Origin: Streptomyces parvus | GTDB taxonomy: Bacteria; Actinomycetota; Actinomycetes; Streptomycetales; Streptomycetaceae | Direction: 5' to 3' | DNA: 64,000 bases | NCBI RefSeq assembly: GCF_032121415.1 | Contig: NZ_CP135079.1 | Location: 1,364,001-1,428,000 of the forward strand | Shown: positions 23,866 to 32,373 of the stretch, one piece after another | Layout: each line of letters opens with the position of its first letter | Position numbering within the stretch: the first letter of the stretch is position 1 | Notes under the pieces: model-generated | What the model was told of the DNA's origin: nothing | Database searches by the model: none | The model's input: the letters and a program-made list of their open reading frames with translations, nothing else | Made by a program: the position numbers and the translations under genes

Positions 23866-24471
23866 TCAGCGGGCGGCGGCAGCCCTGCGGACCAGCTCGT
23901 CCCAGACCTCGCGGACCCGGGTGTCCAGCGCCTCCCGCGGCCCGTCGTTGTCCACGATCAGGTCGGCGACGGCCCGGCGCTCCTCGCGGGTCGCCTGGGC
24001 CGCCATCCTGGCACGGGCGTCGGACTCCGTCATTTTGCGCAGCCGTACGAGCCGGTCGAGCTGGGTCTCGGCGGAGGCGTCGACGACCACGACCAGGTCG
24101 TAGAAGGGGGCGAGCCCGTTCTCGGTGAGGAGGGGGACGTCGTGGACGACGACGGCGTCCTCGGGGGCCGCCCGTTCCAGTTCGGCCGCGCGAGCGCCCA
24201 CCAGGGGGTGGACGATCGCGTTGAGGGCGGCCCGCCGCCCGGCGTCGGCGAAGACGAGCGCACCGAGTGCCGGGCGGTCCAGGGTGCCTTCGGCGGTCAG
24301 GACACCCGGCCCGAACTCCTCGACGACGGCCGCGAGTCCGGGCGTTCCGGGCTCGACGACCTCGCGCGAGATCAGGTCGGAGTCGATGAGGACGGCGCCG
24401 TACGAGACGAGCAGCCGCGACACTTCGCTCTTGCCGGCGCCGATGCCGCCGGTCAGGCCCACTTTCAGCAT
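23866..24471 (-). CDS. coaE: Dephospho-CoA kinase CoaE (201 aa)
   Basis: CoaE catalyses the last step of coenzyme A synthesis, ATP-dependent phosphorylation of the 3'-OH of dephospho-CoA. It starts [21 protein letters not shown], with Walker A GGIGAGKS at residues 9-16. [15 protein letters not shown] (the DxD-like substrate motif), [13 protein letters not shown] and the lid [16 protein letters not shown] follow. The length is the family norm. The PAC2 gene lies 31 bp upstream on the same strand. Confidence 0.97.
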   Translation of the reverse strand: MLKVGLTGGIGAGKSEVSRLLVSYGAVLIDSDLISREVVEPGTPGLAAVVEEFGPGVLTAEGTLDRPALGALVFADAGRRAALNAIVHPLVGARAAELERAAPEDAVVVHDVPLLTENGLAPFYDLVVVVDASAETQLDRLVRLRKMTESDARARMAAQATREERRAVADLIVDNDGPREALDTRVREVWDELVRRAAAAR

Positions 24472-24502
24472 GGGCCGCAGCCTACGGCCCGGTCCGGGGC
24501 GG

Positions 24503-25441
24503 TCAGCCCTCGCCCTCCCGCTCGGCGAGGAACCGCTCGAACTCGCGCCCGATCTCGTCGGCGGACGGCAGTTCGACCGGCTCGGCGACGAGGTTGCCGC
24601 GGGTCTCGGAGCCGGCGACGGCGTCGTACTGGTGCTCAAGGCCCTCGACGAGGGAGACGAGTTCCTCGTCGCCCTGGCCGATCTGCCGGTCGATCTCGGT
24701 CTGGGTGCGGTGCGCCTCGGTGCGCAGGGAGTGCGCGAGGGCGGGCAGCACCAGACCGGTCGCGGCGGTGATCGCCTCCAGCGCGGTGAGCGCCGCGTCC
24801 GGGTAGGCGGAGCGGGCGACGTAGTGCGGTACGTGGGTGGCGACCCCGAGGACGTCGTGGCCGGCCTCCATCAGCCGGTACTCCACGAGGGCCTCGGCGG
24901 ATCCGGGCACCTGGGCCTCGTCGAAGGGGCTGCGGTGGCCGGGCATCAGGTCGGTGCGGTTGCCGTGCGGGGTGATGCCGACGGGGCGGGTGTGCGGGAC
25001 GCCCATGGGGATGCCGTGGAAGTTCACCGCGAGGCGGACGCCGAGGCGCTCGACGATCTGCTCGACGGCGGCGGCGAACCGCTCCCACTCCACGTCCGGC
25101 TCCGGGCCCGACAGCAGCAGGAAGGGCGCTCCGGTGGCGTCCTGGACCACCCGGACCTCCAGGGCGGGCGCCTCGAAGGCCGCCCAGCGGTCGCGCCGGA
25201 AGGTGAGCAGGGGGCGCCGTGCGCGGTAGTCGACGAGCCGGTCGTGGTCGAAGCGCGCGACGACCTGGTGCGGCAGCGTCTCCAGCAGGCCCTCGACGAT
25301 CTGCTCGCCGGTCTCACCCGCGTCGATGTAGCCGTCGAAGTGGTAGAGCATGACCAGGCCGGCCGACTCCTGCGCCAACGCCATGTCGACGACGGCCAGG
25401 CCCTTCGGCTCCCATTCGTACAAACTCTGCGGATCAGGCAC
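24503..25441 (-). CDS. PAC2-family protein (312 aa)
   Basis: This belongs to the PAC2 (proteasome assembly chaperone-like) family widespread in actinobacteria: [25 protein letters not shown] at the N-terminus, [40 protein letters not shown], and the C-terminal [18 protein letters not shown]. Actinobacteria have a 20S proteasome, but a chaperone role for this bacterial group is not established. The ATG at 25441 is followed by [11 protein letters not shown], and GAGGAGCGG lies just upstream. It is divergent from the secreted beta-helix gene. Confidence 0.9.
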   Translation of the reverse strand: MPDPQSLYEWEPKGLAVVDMALAQESAGLVMLYHFDGYIDAGETGEQIVEGLLETLPHQVVARFDHDRLVDYRARRPLLTFRRDRWAAFEAPALEVRVVQDATGAPFLLLSGPEPDVEWERFAAAVEQIVERLGVRLAVNFHGIPMGVPHTRPVGITPHGNRTDLMPGHRSPFDEAQVPGSAEALVEYRLMEAGHDVLGVATHVPHYVARSAYPDAALTALEAITAATGLVLPALAHSLRTEAHRTQTEIDRQIGQGDEELVSLVEGLEHQYDAVAGSETRGNLVAEPVELPSADEIGREFERFLAEREGEG

Positions 25442-25717
25442 GGTTACCGCTCCTCCTCGTGTTCCTAGACAAGAACACGACCGGCCGCACGAGCATTCCC
25501 CGCCCCCCGATCTTTCCCCGCCGGGGGCAGGTCACGGCACGTCAGTTGCGGTCGCGGCGGCTGCGCTTCATCGCATCCGGAGCCGCCCCGCAGATCCTGG
25601 TCCAGACCTTGACGCACCCTGTCGCCGTCCCTACCGTCACTGGACAGCAGGTTCAGGCACACGTCCTGTGTTCACGTACAGGAACGCCTGGACTCCTCCG
25701 ACGGGAAGGCACCCCCC

Positions 25718-26677
25718 ATGCGCACCCGCTCCCCCCTCACCGTCCTGCTCGCCGCCGCCCTGGCCGCCGGCGGCCTCACCCTGGCCGGTGCCGGGCCCGC
25801 CGACGCCGCGGTCATCGAGGTGAGCACCGCGGCCCAGCTCAAGTCGGCGCTCACCGCCGTCTCCCCCGGCGACACGATCCGGCTCGCCGACGGCACGTAC
25901 ACCGGCAACTTCAAGGCCACCCGGCCCGGCACCTCCGGCGCGCGGATCACCCTCACCGGCTCCAGCAGGGCCGTGCTGACGGCGGGCGGCGGCTACGGGC
26001 TGCACCTCGACGGCGCCTCGTACTGGACGGTCCTCGGGGTCACGATCAAGGGCGGGCAGAAGGGCATCATGGCCGACACGGCGAACGGTGTCGTGATCGA
26101 CTCGGTGACCGTGCACGACCTCGACATGGAGGGCGTCCACCTCCGTAAGTCCAGCAAGGACGGCGTCCTGAAGAACTCCCGGATCTACGACACCGGGCAG
26201 AACGGGCGCGGCATGGGCGAGGGCGTGTACGTCGGTTCGGCCGGCGATCTCTCCGACCGCAGCGACAACGCGCAGATCCTGAACAACACCATCGGGCCCG
26301 ACGTCGGCGGCGAGTCCGTCGACATCAAGGAAGGCACGACCGGTGCGCGGATCATCGGCAACACCTTCGACGGCCACGGCCTGACCGGCGCCAACTACGA
26401 CGACTCCTGGGTCGACGTGAAGGGCAACAACGTCCTGGTCGAGGGCAACAGGGGGTCGCGTACCACCAACAACGGCTACGAGACCCACACCCAGCAGAGC
26501 GGCTGGGGCTGCGGCACCGTCTTCCGGAACAACTCCTCGAACCTGACCGGGGCCGCCGGCGACAAACAGCTCGCCATCAACGTGACCAACCACAGCTCCA
26601 GTTGCCGCACCACGGTCTACGCGAGCAACACCGTCACCGGCGGCAAGGGGCTGACCAACATCGTCGTCACGCCGTAG
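25718..26677 (+). CDS. Secreted right-handed parallel beta-helix protein, pectate-lyase-like (319 aa)
   Basis: A Sec signal peptide (RTRSPLTVLLAAALAAGGLTLAGAG, cleavage after ADA at about residue 30) is followed by IEVSTAAQLKSALTAVSPGDTIRLADGTY, the classic opening of PL1/PL6/PL9-type and PbH1 proteins. Repeated beta-helix rungs follow (VLGVTIKGGQKGIMADTANGVVIDSVTVHD, NAQILNNTIGPDVGGESVDIKEG, NNVLVEGNRGSRT). Two Cys near the end (GWGCGTVF, SSCRTT) may form a disulfide. A polysaccharide lyase or hydrolase role is inferred; I cannot identify the catalytic Lys/Arg set. The stop is followed by a bidirectional terminator. Confidence 0.85.
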   Translation: MRTRSPLTVLLAAALAAGGLTLAGAGPADAAVIEVSTAAQLKSALTAVSPGDTIRLADGTYTGNFKATRPGTSGARITLTGSSRAVLTAGGGYGLHLDGASYWTVLGVTIKGGQKGIMADTANGVVIDSVTVHDLDMEGVHLRKSSKDGVLKNSRIYDTGQNGRGMGEGVYVGSAGDLSDRSDNAQILNNTIGPDVGGESVDIKEGTTGARIIGNTFDGHGLTGANYDDSWVDVKGNNVLVEGNRGSRTTNNGYETHTQQSGWGCGTVFRNNSSNLTGAAGDKQLAINVTNHSSSCRTTVYASNTVTGGKGLTNIVVTP

Positions 26678-26699
26678 CCGCAGGCGCGCGGATACGCGA

Positions 26700-26733
26700 G
26701 TGAGGCCCGCCCCCCGAAGGGGACGGGCCTCAC
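26700..26733. terminator. Bidirectional terminator between the beta-helix gene and rpsA
   Basis: GTGAGGCCCG (26700-26709) pairs perfectly with CGGGCCTCAC (26724-26733), with C/G-rich inner bases able to extend the stem. It lies between the ends of convergent genes. Confidence 0.75.
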
Positions 26734-26783
26734 CTACCGCTCTACAGATCTACCGCAGCCGATGAGCCGCCGGGGTCGGAGCC

Positions 26784-28301
26784 TCAGCTCTGGCCGCCCG
26801 CGAGCTTCTCGCGCAGCGCGGCAAGGGCCTCGTCCGACGCCAGGGCGCCGGAGTTGTCCGCCGACTCCGAGGAGTACGAACCGCCGCCGCCACCGCTGCC
26901 GCCGGAGGCGGCCGGAGCAGCGCCGGCCGGGGCAGCAGCGCCCTCGGCCGCAGCGGCCTCGTCGGCCTCGCGGGACTTGATGACCTGGGCCTGGTGCTGC
27001 TCGAAGCGCTGCTGCGCCTCGGCGTACTGGGTCTCCCAGACCTCGCGCTGCGCCTCGAAGCCCTCGAGCCAGTCGTTGGTCTCGGGGTCGAAGCCCTCGG
27101 GGTAGATGTAGTTGCCCTGGTCGTCGTACGACGCGGCCATGCCGTACAGCGTCGGGTCGAACTCGACCGAGGCCGGGTCGCCACCGAAGGACTCGTTGGC
27201 CTGCTTCAGCGAGAGGCTGATGCGACGACGCTCGAGGTCGATGTCGATGACCTTGACGAAGATCTCGTCGTTGACCTGGACGACCTGCTCCGGGATCTCC
27301 ACGTGGCGCTCGGCCAGCTCGGAGATGTGGACCAGGCCCTCGATGCCCTCGTCGACGCGGACGAACGCACCGAACGGAACGAGCTTGGTGACCTTACCCG
27401 GGACGACCTGACCGATCTGGTGCGTACGGGCGAACTGCTGCCACGGGTCTTCCTGCGTCGCCTTGAGCGACAGGGAGACGCGCTCGCGGTCCATGTCGAC
27501 GTCGAGGACCTCGACGGTGACTTCCTGGCCGACCTCGACAACCTCGGAGGGGTGGTCGATGTGCTTCCAGGACAGCTCGGAGACGTGCACGAGACCGTCG
27601 ACGCCGCCCAGGTCCACGAAGGCACCGAAGTTGACGATCGAGGAGACGACGCCGGAGCGGACCTGACCCTTCTGCAGGGTGGTGAGGAACGTCTGGCGAA
27701 CCTCGGACTGGGTCTGCTCGAGCCAGGCACGGCGGGACAGGACCACGTTGTTGCGGTTCTTGTCCAGCTCGATGATCTTCGCCTCGAGCTCCTTGCCCAC
27801 GTAGGGCTGGAGGTCGCGGACACGACGCATCTCGACGAGCGACGCCGGGAGGAAGCCGCGGAGGCCGATGTCGAGGATGAGACCACCCTTGACGACCTCG
27901 ATGACGGTACCGGTGACGATGCCGTCCTCTTCCTTGATCTTCTCGATGGTGCCCCAGGCACGCTCGTACTGAGCGCGCTTCTTCGAGAGGATCAGGCGGC
28001 CTTCCTTGTCCTCCTTCTGGAGAACCAGGGCCTCGATCTCGTCGCCGACCTTGACGACCTCGTTCGGGTCGACGTCGTGCTTGATCGAGAGCTCGCGGCT
28101 CGGGATGACACCTTCGGTCTTGTAACCGATGTCGAGGAGAACCTCGTCCCGGTCAACCTTGACGATGACACCGTCAACGATGTCGCCGTCGTTGAAGTAC
28201 TTGATCGTCTCGTCGATCGCCGCGAGGAACGCGTCCGCGTCGCCGATGTCGTTGACCGCAACCTGCGGAGTGGTGGCGGTGGTCTCGGTGCTGCTCGTCA
28301 T
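26784..28301 (-). CDS. rpsA: 30S ribosomal protein S1 (505 aa)
   Basis: S1 binds mRNA at the ribosome and helps initiation. Four S1 (OB-fold) domains are visible: GDIVDGVIVKVDRDEVLLDIGYKTEG (about 38), EEDGIVTGTVIEVVKGGLILDIGLRGF (about 120), GQVRSGVVSSIVNFGAFVDLGGVDGLVH (about 205) and GQVVPGKVTKLVPFGAFVRVDEGIEGLVH (about 290). This is the four-domain Gram-positive form rather than the six-domain E. coli one. The C-terminus is low-complexity (Ala/Gly/Ser-rich, about 440-485) before a short helix. It is expressed from a consensus promoter ~200 bp upstream. Confidence 0.98.
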   Translation of the reverse strand: MTSSTETTATTPQVAVNDIGDADAFLAAIDETIKYFNDGDIVDGVIVKVDRDEVLLDIGYKTEGVIPSRELSIKHDVDPNEVVKVGDEIEALVLQKEDKEGRLILSKKRAQYERAWGTIEKIKEEDGIVTGTVIEVVKGGLILDIGLRGFLPASLVEMRRVRDLQPYVGKELEAKIIELDKNRNNVVLSRRAWLEQTQSEVRQTFLTTLQKGQVRSGVVSSIVNFGAFVDLGGVDGLVHVSELSWKHIDHPSEVVEVGQEVTVEVLDVDMDRERVSLSLKATQEDPWQQFARTHQIGQVVPGKVTKLVPFGAFVRVDEGIEGLVHISELAERHVEIPEQVVQVNDEIFVKVIDIDLERRRISLSLKQANESFGGDPASVEFDPTLYGMAASYDDQGNYIYPEGFDPETNDWLEGFEAQREVWETQYAEAQQRFEQHQAQVIKSREADEAAAAEGAAAPAGAAPAASGGSGGGGGSYSSESADNSGALASDEALAALREKLAGGQS

Positions 28302-28499
28302 GTGGGAAAGGGCTCCGGTACGGACAGAGAGTCGTAGGTACTGCTACGCCGAAAGCCCGTATCGCCTCTGCAGAAGCCGGACAGCCTGGAAAGCGCGCAA
28401 TCCGTTTCCGGAGAGACGCCTCGACAACCGAGGGGACATGCAACAGACGCGAGCGCGGCCTGCTAGGTCTGAGGCGCGCAGGCTCGCAGCGCAACTTGT

Positions 28500-28528
28500 A
28501 GCATACGGGGGCAGCCGGACAGGGTCAA
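28500..28528 (-). promoter_or_regulatory. Consensus housekeeping promoter of rpsA
   Basis: On the minus strand, TTGACC (28528-28523), a 17-bp spacer and TATGCT (28505-28500) match the HrdB-type consensus. Transcription should start near 28493, leaving a ~190-nt 5' leader before the rpsA ATG at 28301. The leader contains the only stretch above 300 bp here without a gene (28302-28709); its upstream part also serves the divergent methyltransferase gene. Confidence 0.75.
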
Positions 28529-28709
28529 TGCGCGAAGGCGCACAGCCGGGGCACATCGCCCCAAACCGGGCACAACTCGTGTTCTCCGAGGCCACATCGG
28601 CCCGAGAACACTACGGCACAGCGCCGCGGGCACGCCTCCGTACGCCCGGGGTACGCCCCTGGTACGGACCGCACGCGGCAGGTGAAGGCAAACTACAACG
28701 ACGGGCACG

Positions 28710-29549
28710 ATGAGCCAAGAGATCCACGGGACCCACCCCTCGGAACCCGCAGAGCCCTCGGAGCCGGAGGCCACGCGCCGGGCGGCGGACGAGGCCGAGA
28801 GCAGCCGGGCCAGCCGCGGCTGGTGGGACCGCAACGCCGACGAGTACCAGAGCGACCACGGCGGCTTCCTGGGCGACGACCGCTTCGTCTGGGGCCCCGA
28901 AGGGCTGGACGAGGCGGACGCCGCCCTGCTGGGGCCCGCCGCGGCCCTCAAGGGCCTCGACGTCCTGGAGATCGGCGCCGGGGCCGCCCAGTGCTCGCGC
29001 TGGCTGGCCGCCCAGGGCGCCCGCCCGGTGGCGCTGGACCTCTCCCACCGCCAGCTCCAGCACGCCCTGCGCATCGGCGAAGGGCTCCCCCTGGTGGAGG
29101 CGGACGCGGGCCGGCTCCCCTTCCGGGACGCCTCCTTCGACCTGGCCTGCTCCGCATACGGGGCGGTGCCGTTCGTCGCCGATCCCGTGCGGGTCTTCCG
29201 CGAGGTCCACCGGGTGCTGCGGCCCGGCGGGCGCTGGGTGTTCTCCGTGACGCACCCGATCCGCTGGGCGTTCCCGGACGAGCCCGGGCCCGAGGGGCTC
29301 TCCGTCTCCGCCTCGTACTTCGACCGCGTCCCCTACGTCGAGCAGGACGAGGCCGGCAACGCCGTCTATGTGGAACACCACCGCACGCTCGGTGACCGGG
29401 TCCGGGACGTGGTGGCGGGCGGTTTCCGGCTGGTCGACCTGGTCGAACCGGAATGGCCCGCCTGGAACGATCAGGAGTGGGGCGGCTGGTCCCCGCTGCG
29501 CGGCAACCTGATCCCCGGCACGGCGATCTTCGTGTGCGAGCGGGACTGA
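28710..29549 (+). CDS. Class I SAM-dependent methyltransferase (279 aa)
   Basis: After a disordered acidic N-terminus (to about residue 35), the UbiE/Methyltransf_11 pattern appears: WWDRNADEYQSDHGGFLGDDRFVWGPEG, then motif I LDVLEIGAGAAQCSRWLAAQG, motif II PVALDLSHRQLQHA, motif IV ASFDLACSAYGAVPFVADP and motif VI VLRPGGRWVFSVTHPIRWAF. The C-terminal part has a long substrate-lid region with many Trp residues (EPEWPAWNDQEWGGWSPLR). The substrate is unknown. It is divergent from rpsA and followed 37 bp later by hrpB on the same strand. Confidence 0.9.
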   Translation: MSQEIHGTHPSEPAEPSEPEATRRAADEAESSRASRGWWDRNADEYQSDHGGFLGDDRFVWGPEGLDEADAALLGPAAALKGLDVLEIGAGAAQCSRWLAAQGARPVALDLSHRQLQHALRIGEGLPLVEADAGRLPFRDASFDLACSAYGAVPFVADPVRVFREVHRVLRPGGRWVFSVTHPIRWAFPDEPGPEGLSVSASYFDRVPYVEQDEAGNAVYVEHHRTLGDRVRDVVAGGFRLVDLVEPEWPAWNDQEWGGWSPLRGNLIPGTAIFVCERD

Positions 29550-29586
29550 TCGCTCCCCGCCGCGGAGCAGGGACGACACTGGGGGC

Positions 29587-32136
29587 GTGATCCGTACCGA
29601 TGCCCTGGACCGCCTGCCCGTCCGCACCGCCGTGCCCGCCCTCTGGCGCGCGCTCGACGACCGGGGCGTCGCCGTCCTGTGCGCCCCGCCCGGCACCGGC
29701 AAGACGACGCTCGTTCCGCTGGTGCTGGCCGGGCTGACCGGGGACGGGCCGGTGCGCCGGGTCCTGGTCGCCGAGCCGCGCCGGATCGCCGCGCGGGCGG
29801 CGGCGCGCAGGATGGCCTGGCTGCTGGGCGAGCGGCCGGGTGAACGGGTCGGCTTCACGGTGCGCGGCGAGCGCGTGGTGGGGCGGGAGACGGTGGTGGA
29901 GGTCGTGACCACCGGGGTGCTGCTCCAGCGGCTCCAGCGCGACCAGGAGCTGCCCGGGGTCGACGTGGTGATCATCGACGAGTGCCACGAGCGGCACCTG
30001 GACGCGGACACGGTGGCCGCCTTCCTCCTGGACGTACGGGAGGCGATCCGGCCCGATCTGCGGCTGGTGGCGGCCTCCGCGACGACGGACGCGGAGGGCT
30101 GGGCGCGGCTGCTGGGCGATGCCCCGGTCGTCGAGGCCGAGGGCGTCTCGTACCCGGTGGAGGTCCTCTGGACGCCGCCCGTGCGGCCGGTGAAGCCTCC
30201 GCACGGGATGCGGGTCGATCCGGCGCTGCTGACGCATGTGGCGGCGACCGTGCGGCGGGCGCTGGCGGAGCGGGAGGGGGACGTGCTCTGCTTCCTGCCC
30301 GGCGTCGGGGAGATCGGCCGGGTGGCCGGGCAGCTCGCGGGGGTGGAGGCGGAGGTGCTCCAGGTGCACGGGCGGGCTCCGGCCGCCGTGCAGGACGCGG
30401 TGCTGGCCGGGTCGTCCGACCTACGGCGGGTGGTGCTGGCGACCTCGGTGGCGGAGTCGTCGCTGACGGTGCCGGGCGTCCGGGTCGTCGTGGACTCGGG
30501 GCTCGCGCGGGAGCCGCGTACCGACCATGCCCGGGGGCTGAGCGCCCTGACGACCGTACGGGCCTCGCAGGCGGCCGGGCGGCAGCGCGCCGGGCGGGCG
30601 GGGCGGGAGGCTCCGGGGGCGGTGTACCGGTGCTGGGACCAGGCCGAGGACGGGCGGCTCGCGCGCTTCCCGGCCCCGGAGATCAAGGTGGCCGACCTCG
30701 CGGCGTTCGCGCTCCAGGCGGCGTGCTGGGGCGATCCGGACGCCTCCTCGCTCGCCCTGCTGGACCCGCCGTCGGCCGGGGCGATGGGCGCGGCCCGGGA
30801 GGTGCTGGGGGCGATCGGCGCGGTGGACGGCGGTGGCCGGGTCACCGAGCGCGGCGTACGGATGTCCCGGCTCGGGCTGCACCCCCGGCTGGCGCGGGCG
30901 CTGCTGGACGGGGCCGCGGAGGTCGGGGCGCGGCGGGCCGCGGAGGTGGTGGCGCTGCTGAGCGAGGAGCCGCCCGGAGAGTACGGGGACGATCTCGCGG
31001 CGGCGCTGCGGACCGCCCGCCGGGGGCAGGACGGGTACGCGGCGCGCTGGAAGCAGGAGGTGCGGCGGCTGTCGGCCCAGGTGGACGGCGCGGGCTCCCG
31101 GAAGTCGCCGGGCTCCGGGGCCGCGCCGGGCAGGGGCTCCGGCACCGGCGGGGGTCGCTCCGATGACGCCGTCGTCGGTCTCGTCGCCGCCCTGGCGTTC
31201 CCGGAGCGGGTGGCGCGCGCCCGGGGCGACGGGGCGTTCCTGATGGCGTCGGGCACGGGTGCGGAGCTGCGGGCGGGGTCGCGGCTGCGGAGCGCGCCCT
31301 GGCTGGCCGTGGCGGTCGCGGACCGGCCCTCCCACGCGGCTTCGGCGCGGGTGCGGCTGGCGGCGGTGATCGACGAGGACACCGCGCTGGCGGCCGCCGG
31401 GCATCTGCGGGTGCGGGGCGAGGAGGTCCGCTGGGTGGACGGCGAGGCGGTCGCCCGGTCCGTGGACCGGCTGGGGGCTGTGGAGCTGGCGGTACGGCCG
31501 CTGAAGCAGCCCGATCCGGAGCTGGTGCGCGGGGCCCTGGTGGAGGGGTTGCGGCGCGAGGGGCTCGGGCTGCTGCGCTGGAACCGGGAGACCGAGCAGC
31601 TGCGGTCGCGCCTGGCGTTCCTGCGCCGGGTGCTGGGGGCGCCGTGGCCGGACGTGTCGGACGGGGCGCTGCTGGCGGATCCGGGCGCGTGGCTGGAGCC
31701 CGAGCTGTCGCGGGCCCGGCGGCGCTCCGATCTGGGCCGGATCGACGCGGGCCAGGCGCTGCGGCGGCTGCTGCCCTGGGCGACCGGCGAGGCGGCCCGC
31801 CTGGACGAGCTGGCGCCGGAGCGGATCGAGGTGCCGAGCGGGTCCCGGGTCCGGGTGGAGTACGGCGGGGACCAGCCCGTACTGGCGGTGAAGCTCCAGG
31901 AGTTGTTCGGGCTGGCCGAGACGCCCCGGGTGGCCGGGGTGCCGGTCCTGGTGCATCTGCTCTCCCCCGCCGGACGCCCCGCGGCCGTCACCGCGGACCT
32001 GGCGTCGTTCTGGCGGGAGGGCTACAGGGCGGTGCGCGCGGAGCTGCGCGGCCGCTACCCGAAGCACCCGTGGCCGGAGGACCCCGCGACCGTACCGGCG
32101 ACGCGGTACACGTCGGCGAGGCTCAAGCGTTCGTAG
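29587..32136 (+). CDS. hrpB: ATP-dependent RNA helicase HrpB (849 aa)
   Basis: This is a DEAH-type RNA helicase of the HrpB family. The helicase core has Walker A APPGTGKTTLVPL (about 38-45), motif Ia AEPRRIAARAAARRMA, TTGVLLQRLQ, the DEAH-like box VIIDECHERHLDAD, SAT as motif III (VAASATTDAEGW), LATSVAESSLTVPGVRVVVDSG (motif V) and QRAGRAGREAPGAVYR (motif VI). The helicase-associated HA2 and HrpB C-terminal domains follow, ending FWREGYRAVRAELRGRYPKHPWPEDP, which is diagnostic of HrpB. The length fits. GTG 29587 is the start (IRTDALDRLPV). Its role in streptomycetes is unclear. Confidence 0.95.
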   Translation: MIRTDALDRLPVRTAVPALWRALDDRGVAVLCAPPGTGKTTLVPLVLAGLTGDGPVRRVLVAEPRRIAARAAARRMAWLLGERPGERVGFTVRGERVVGRETVVEVVTTGVLLQRLQRDQELPGVDVVIIDECHERHLDADTVAAFLLDVREAIRPDLRLVAASATTDAEGWARLLGDAPVVEAEGVSYPVEVLWTPPVRPVKPPHGMRVDPALLTHVAATVRRALAEREGDVLCFLPGVGEIGRVAGQLAGVEAEVLQVHGRAPAAVQDAVLAGSSDLRRVVLATSVAESSLTVPGVRVVVDSGLAREPRTDHARGLSALTTVRASQAAGRQRAGRAGREAPGAVYRCWDQAEDGRLARFPAPEIKVADLAAFALQAACWGDPDASSLALLDPPSAGAMGAAREVLGAIGAVDGGGRVTERGVRMSRLGLHPRLARALLDGAAEVGARRAAEVVALLSEEPPGEYGDDLAAALRTARRGQDGYAARWKQEVRRLSAQVDGAGSRKSPGSGAAPGRGSGTGGGRSDDAVVGLVAALAFPERVARARGDGAFLMASGTGAELRAGSRLRSAPWLAVAVADRPSHAASARVRLAAVIDEDTALAAAGHLRVRGEEVRWVDGEAVARSVDRLGAVELAVRPLKQPDPELVRGALVEGLRREGLGLLRWNRETEQLRSRLAFLRRVLGAPWPDVSDGALLADPGAWLEPELSRARRRSDLGRIDAGQALRRLLPWATGEAARLDELAPERIEVPSGSRVRVEYGGDQPVLAVKLQELFGLAETPRVAGVPVLVHLLSPAGRPAAVTADLASFWREGYRAVRAELRGRYPKHPWPEDPATVPATRYTSARLKRS

Positions 32137-32218
32137 GGCTCCCCGGCCGCCGCGAGCGCGCCTCCAGCCACAGGGCCGGCGCGGCCAGTCCGGTGGCGGC
32201 GGTGGCGAGGGCACGCAT
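32123..32218 (-). CDS. Possible small hydrophobic protein (31 aa)
   Basis: A short open frame (MRALATAATGLAAPALWLEA..., ending SPTNA) has a well-placed ribosome-binding site GGGAGG 6 nt before the ATG. It overlaps the last 14 nt of hrpB on the opposite strand. The N-terminal 18 residues could form a membrane segment. The only evidence is the start context and hydrophobicity, so it may be spurious. Confidence 0.3.
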   Translation of the reverse strand: MRALATAATGLAAPALWLEARSRRPGSPTNA

Positions 32219-32316
32219 GCTCGGCCTCCCGGGGCGGTGGTCCGGCGACGGCGAACTGATGGGCCGTCAGGGCGGGGGCACCGTAGCGACCGGGGCGCGA
32301 GATGAGAACAGAGCGG

Positions 32317-32348
32317 ACAGCCCCTCGGCCGGGTGGCCGAGGGGCTGT
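32317..32348. terminator. Bidirectional terminator between hrpB and the transglycosylase-like gene
   Basis: A 14-bp perfect stem has arms 32317-32330 and 32335-32348 and loop GGGT, and lies between convergent genes. Confidence 0.7.
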
Positions 32349-32373
32349 GCGGTGATCGCGCGGTGGGGCGGGG

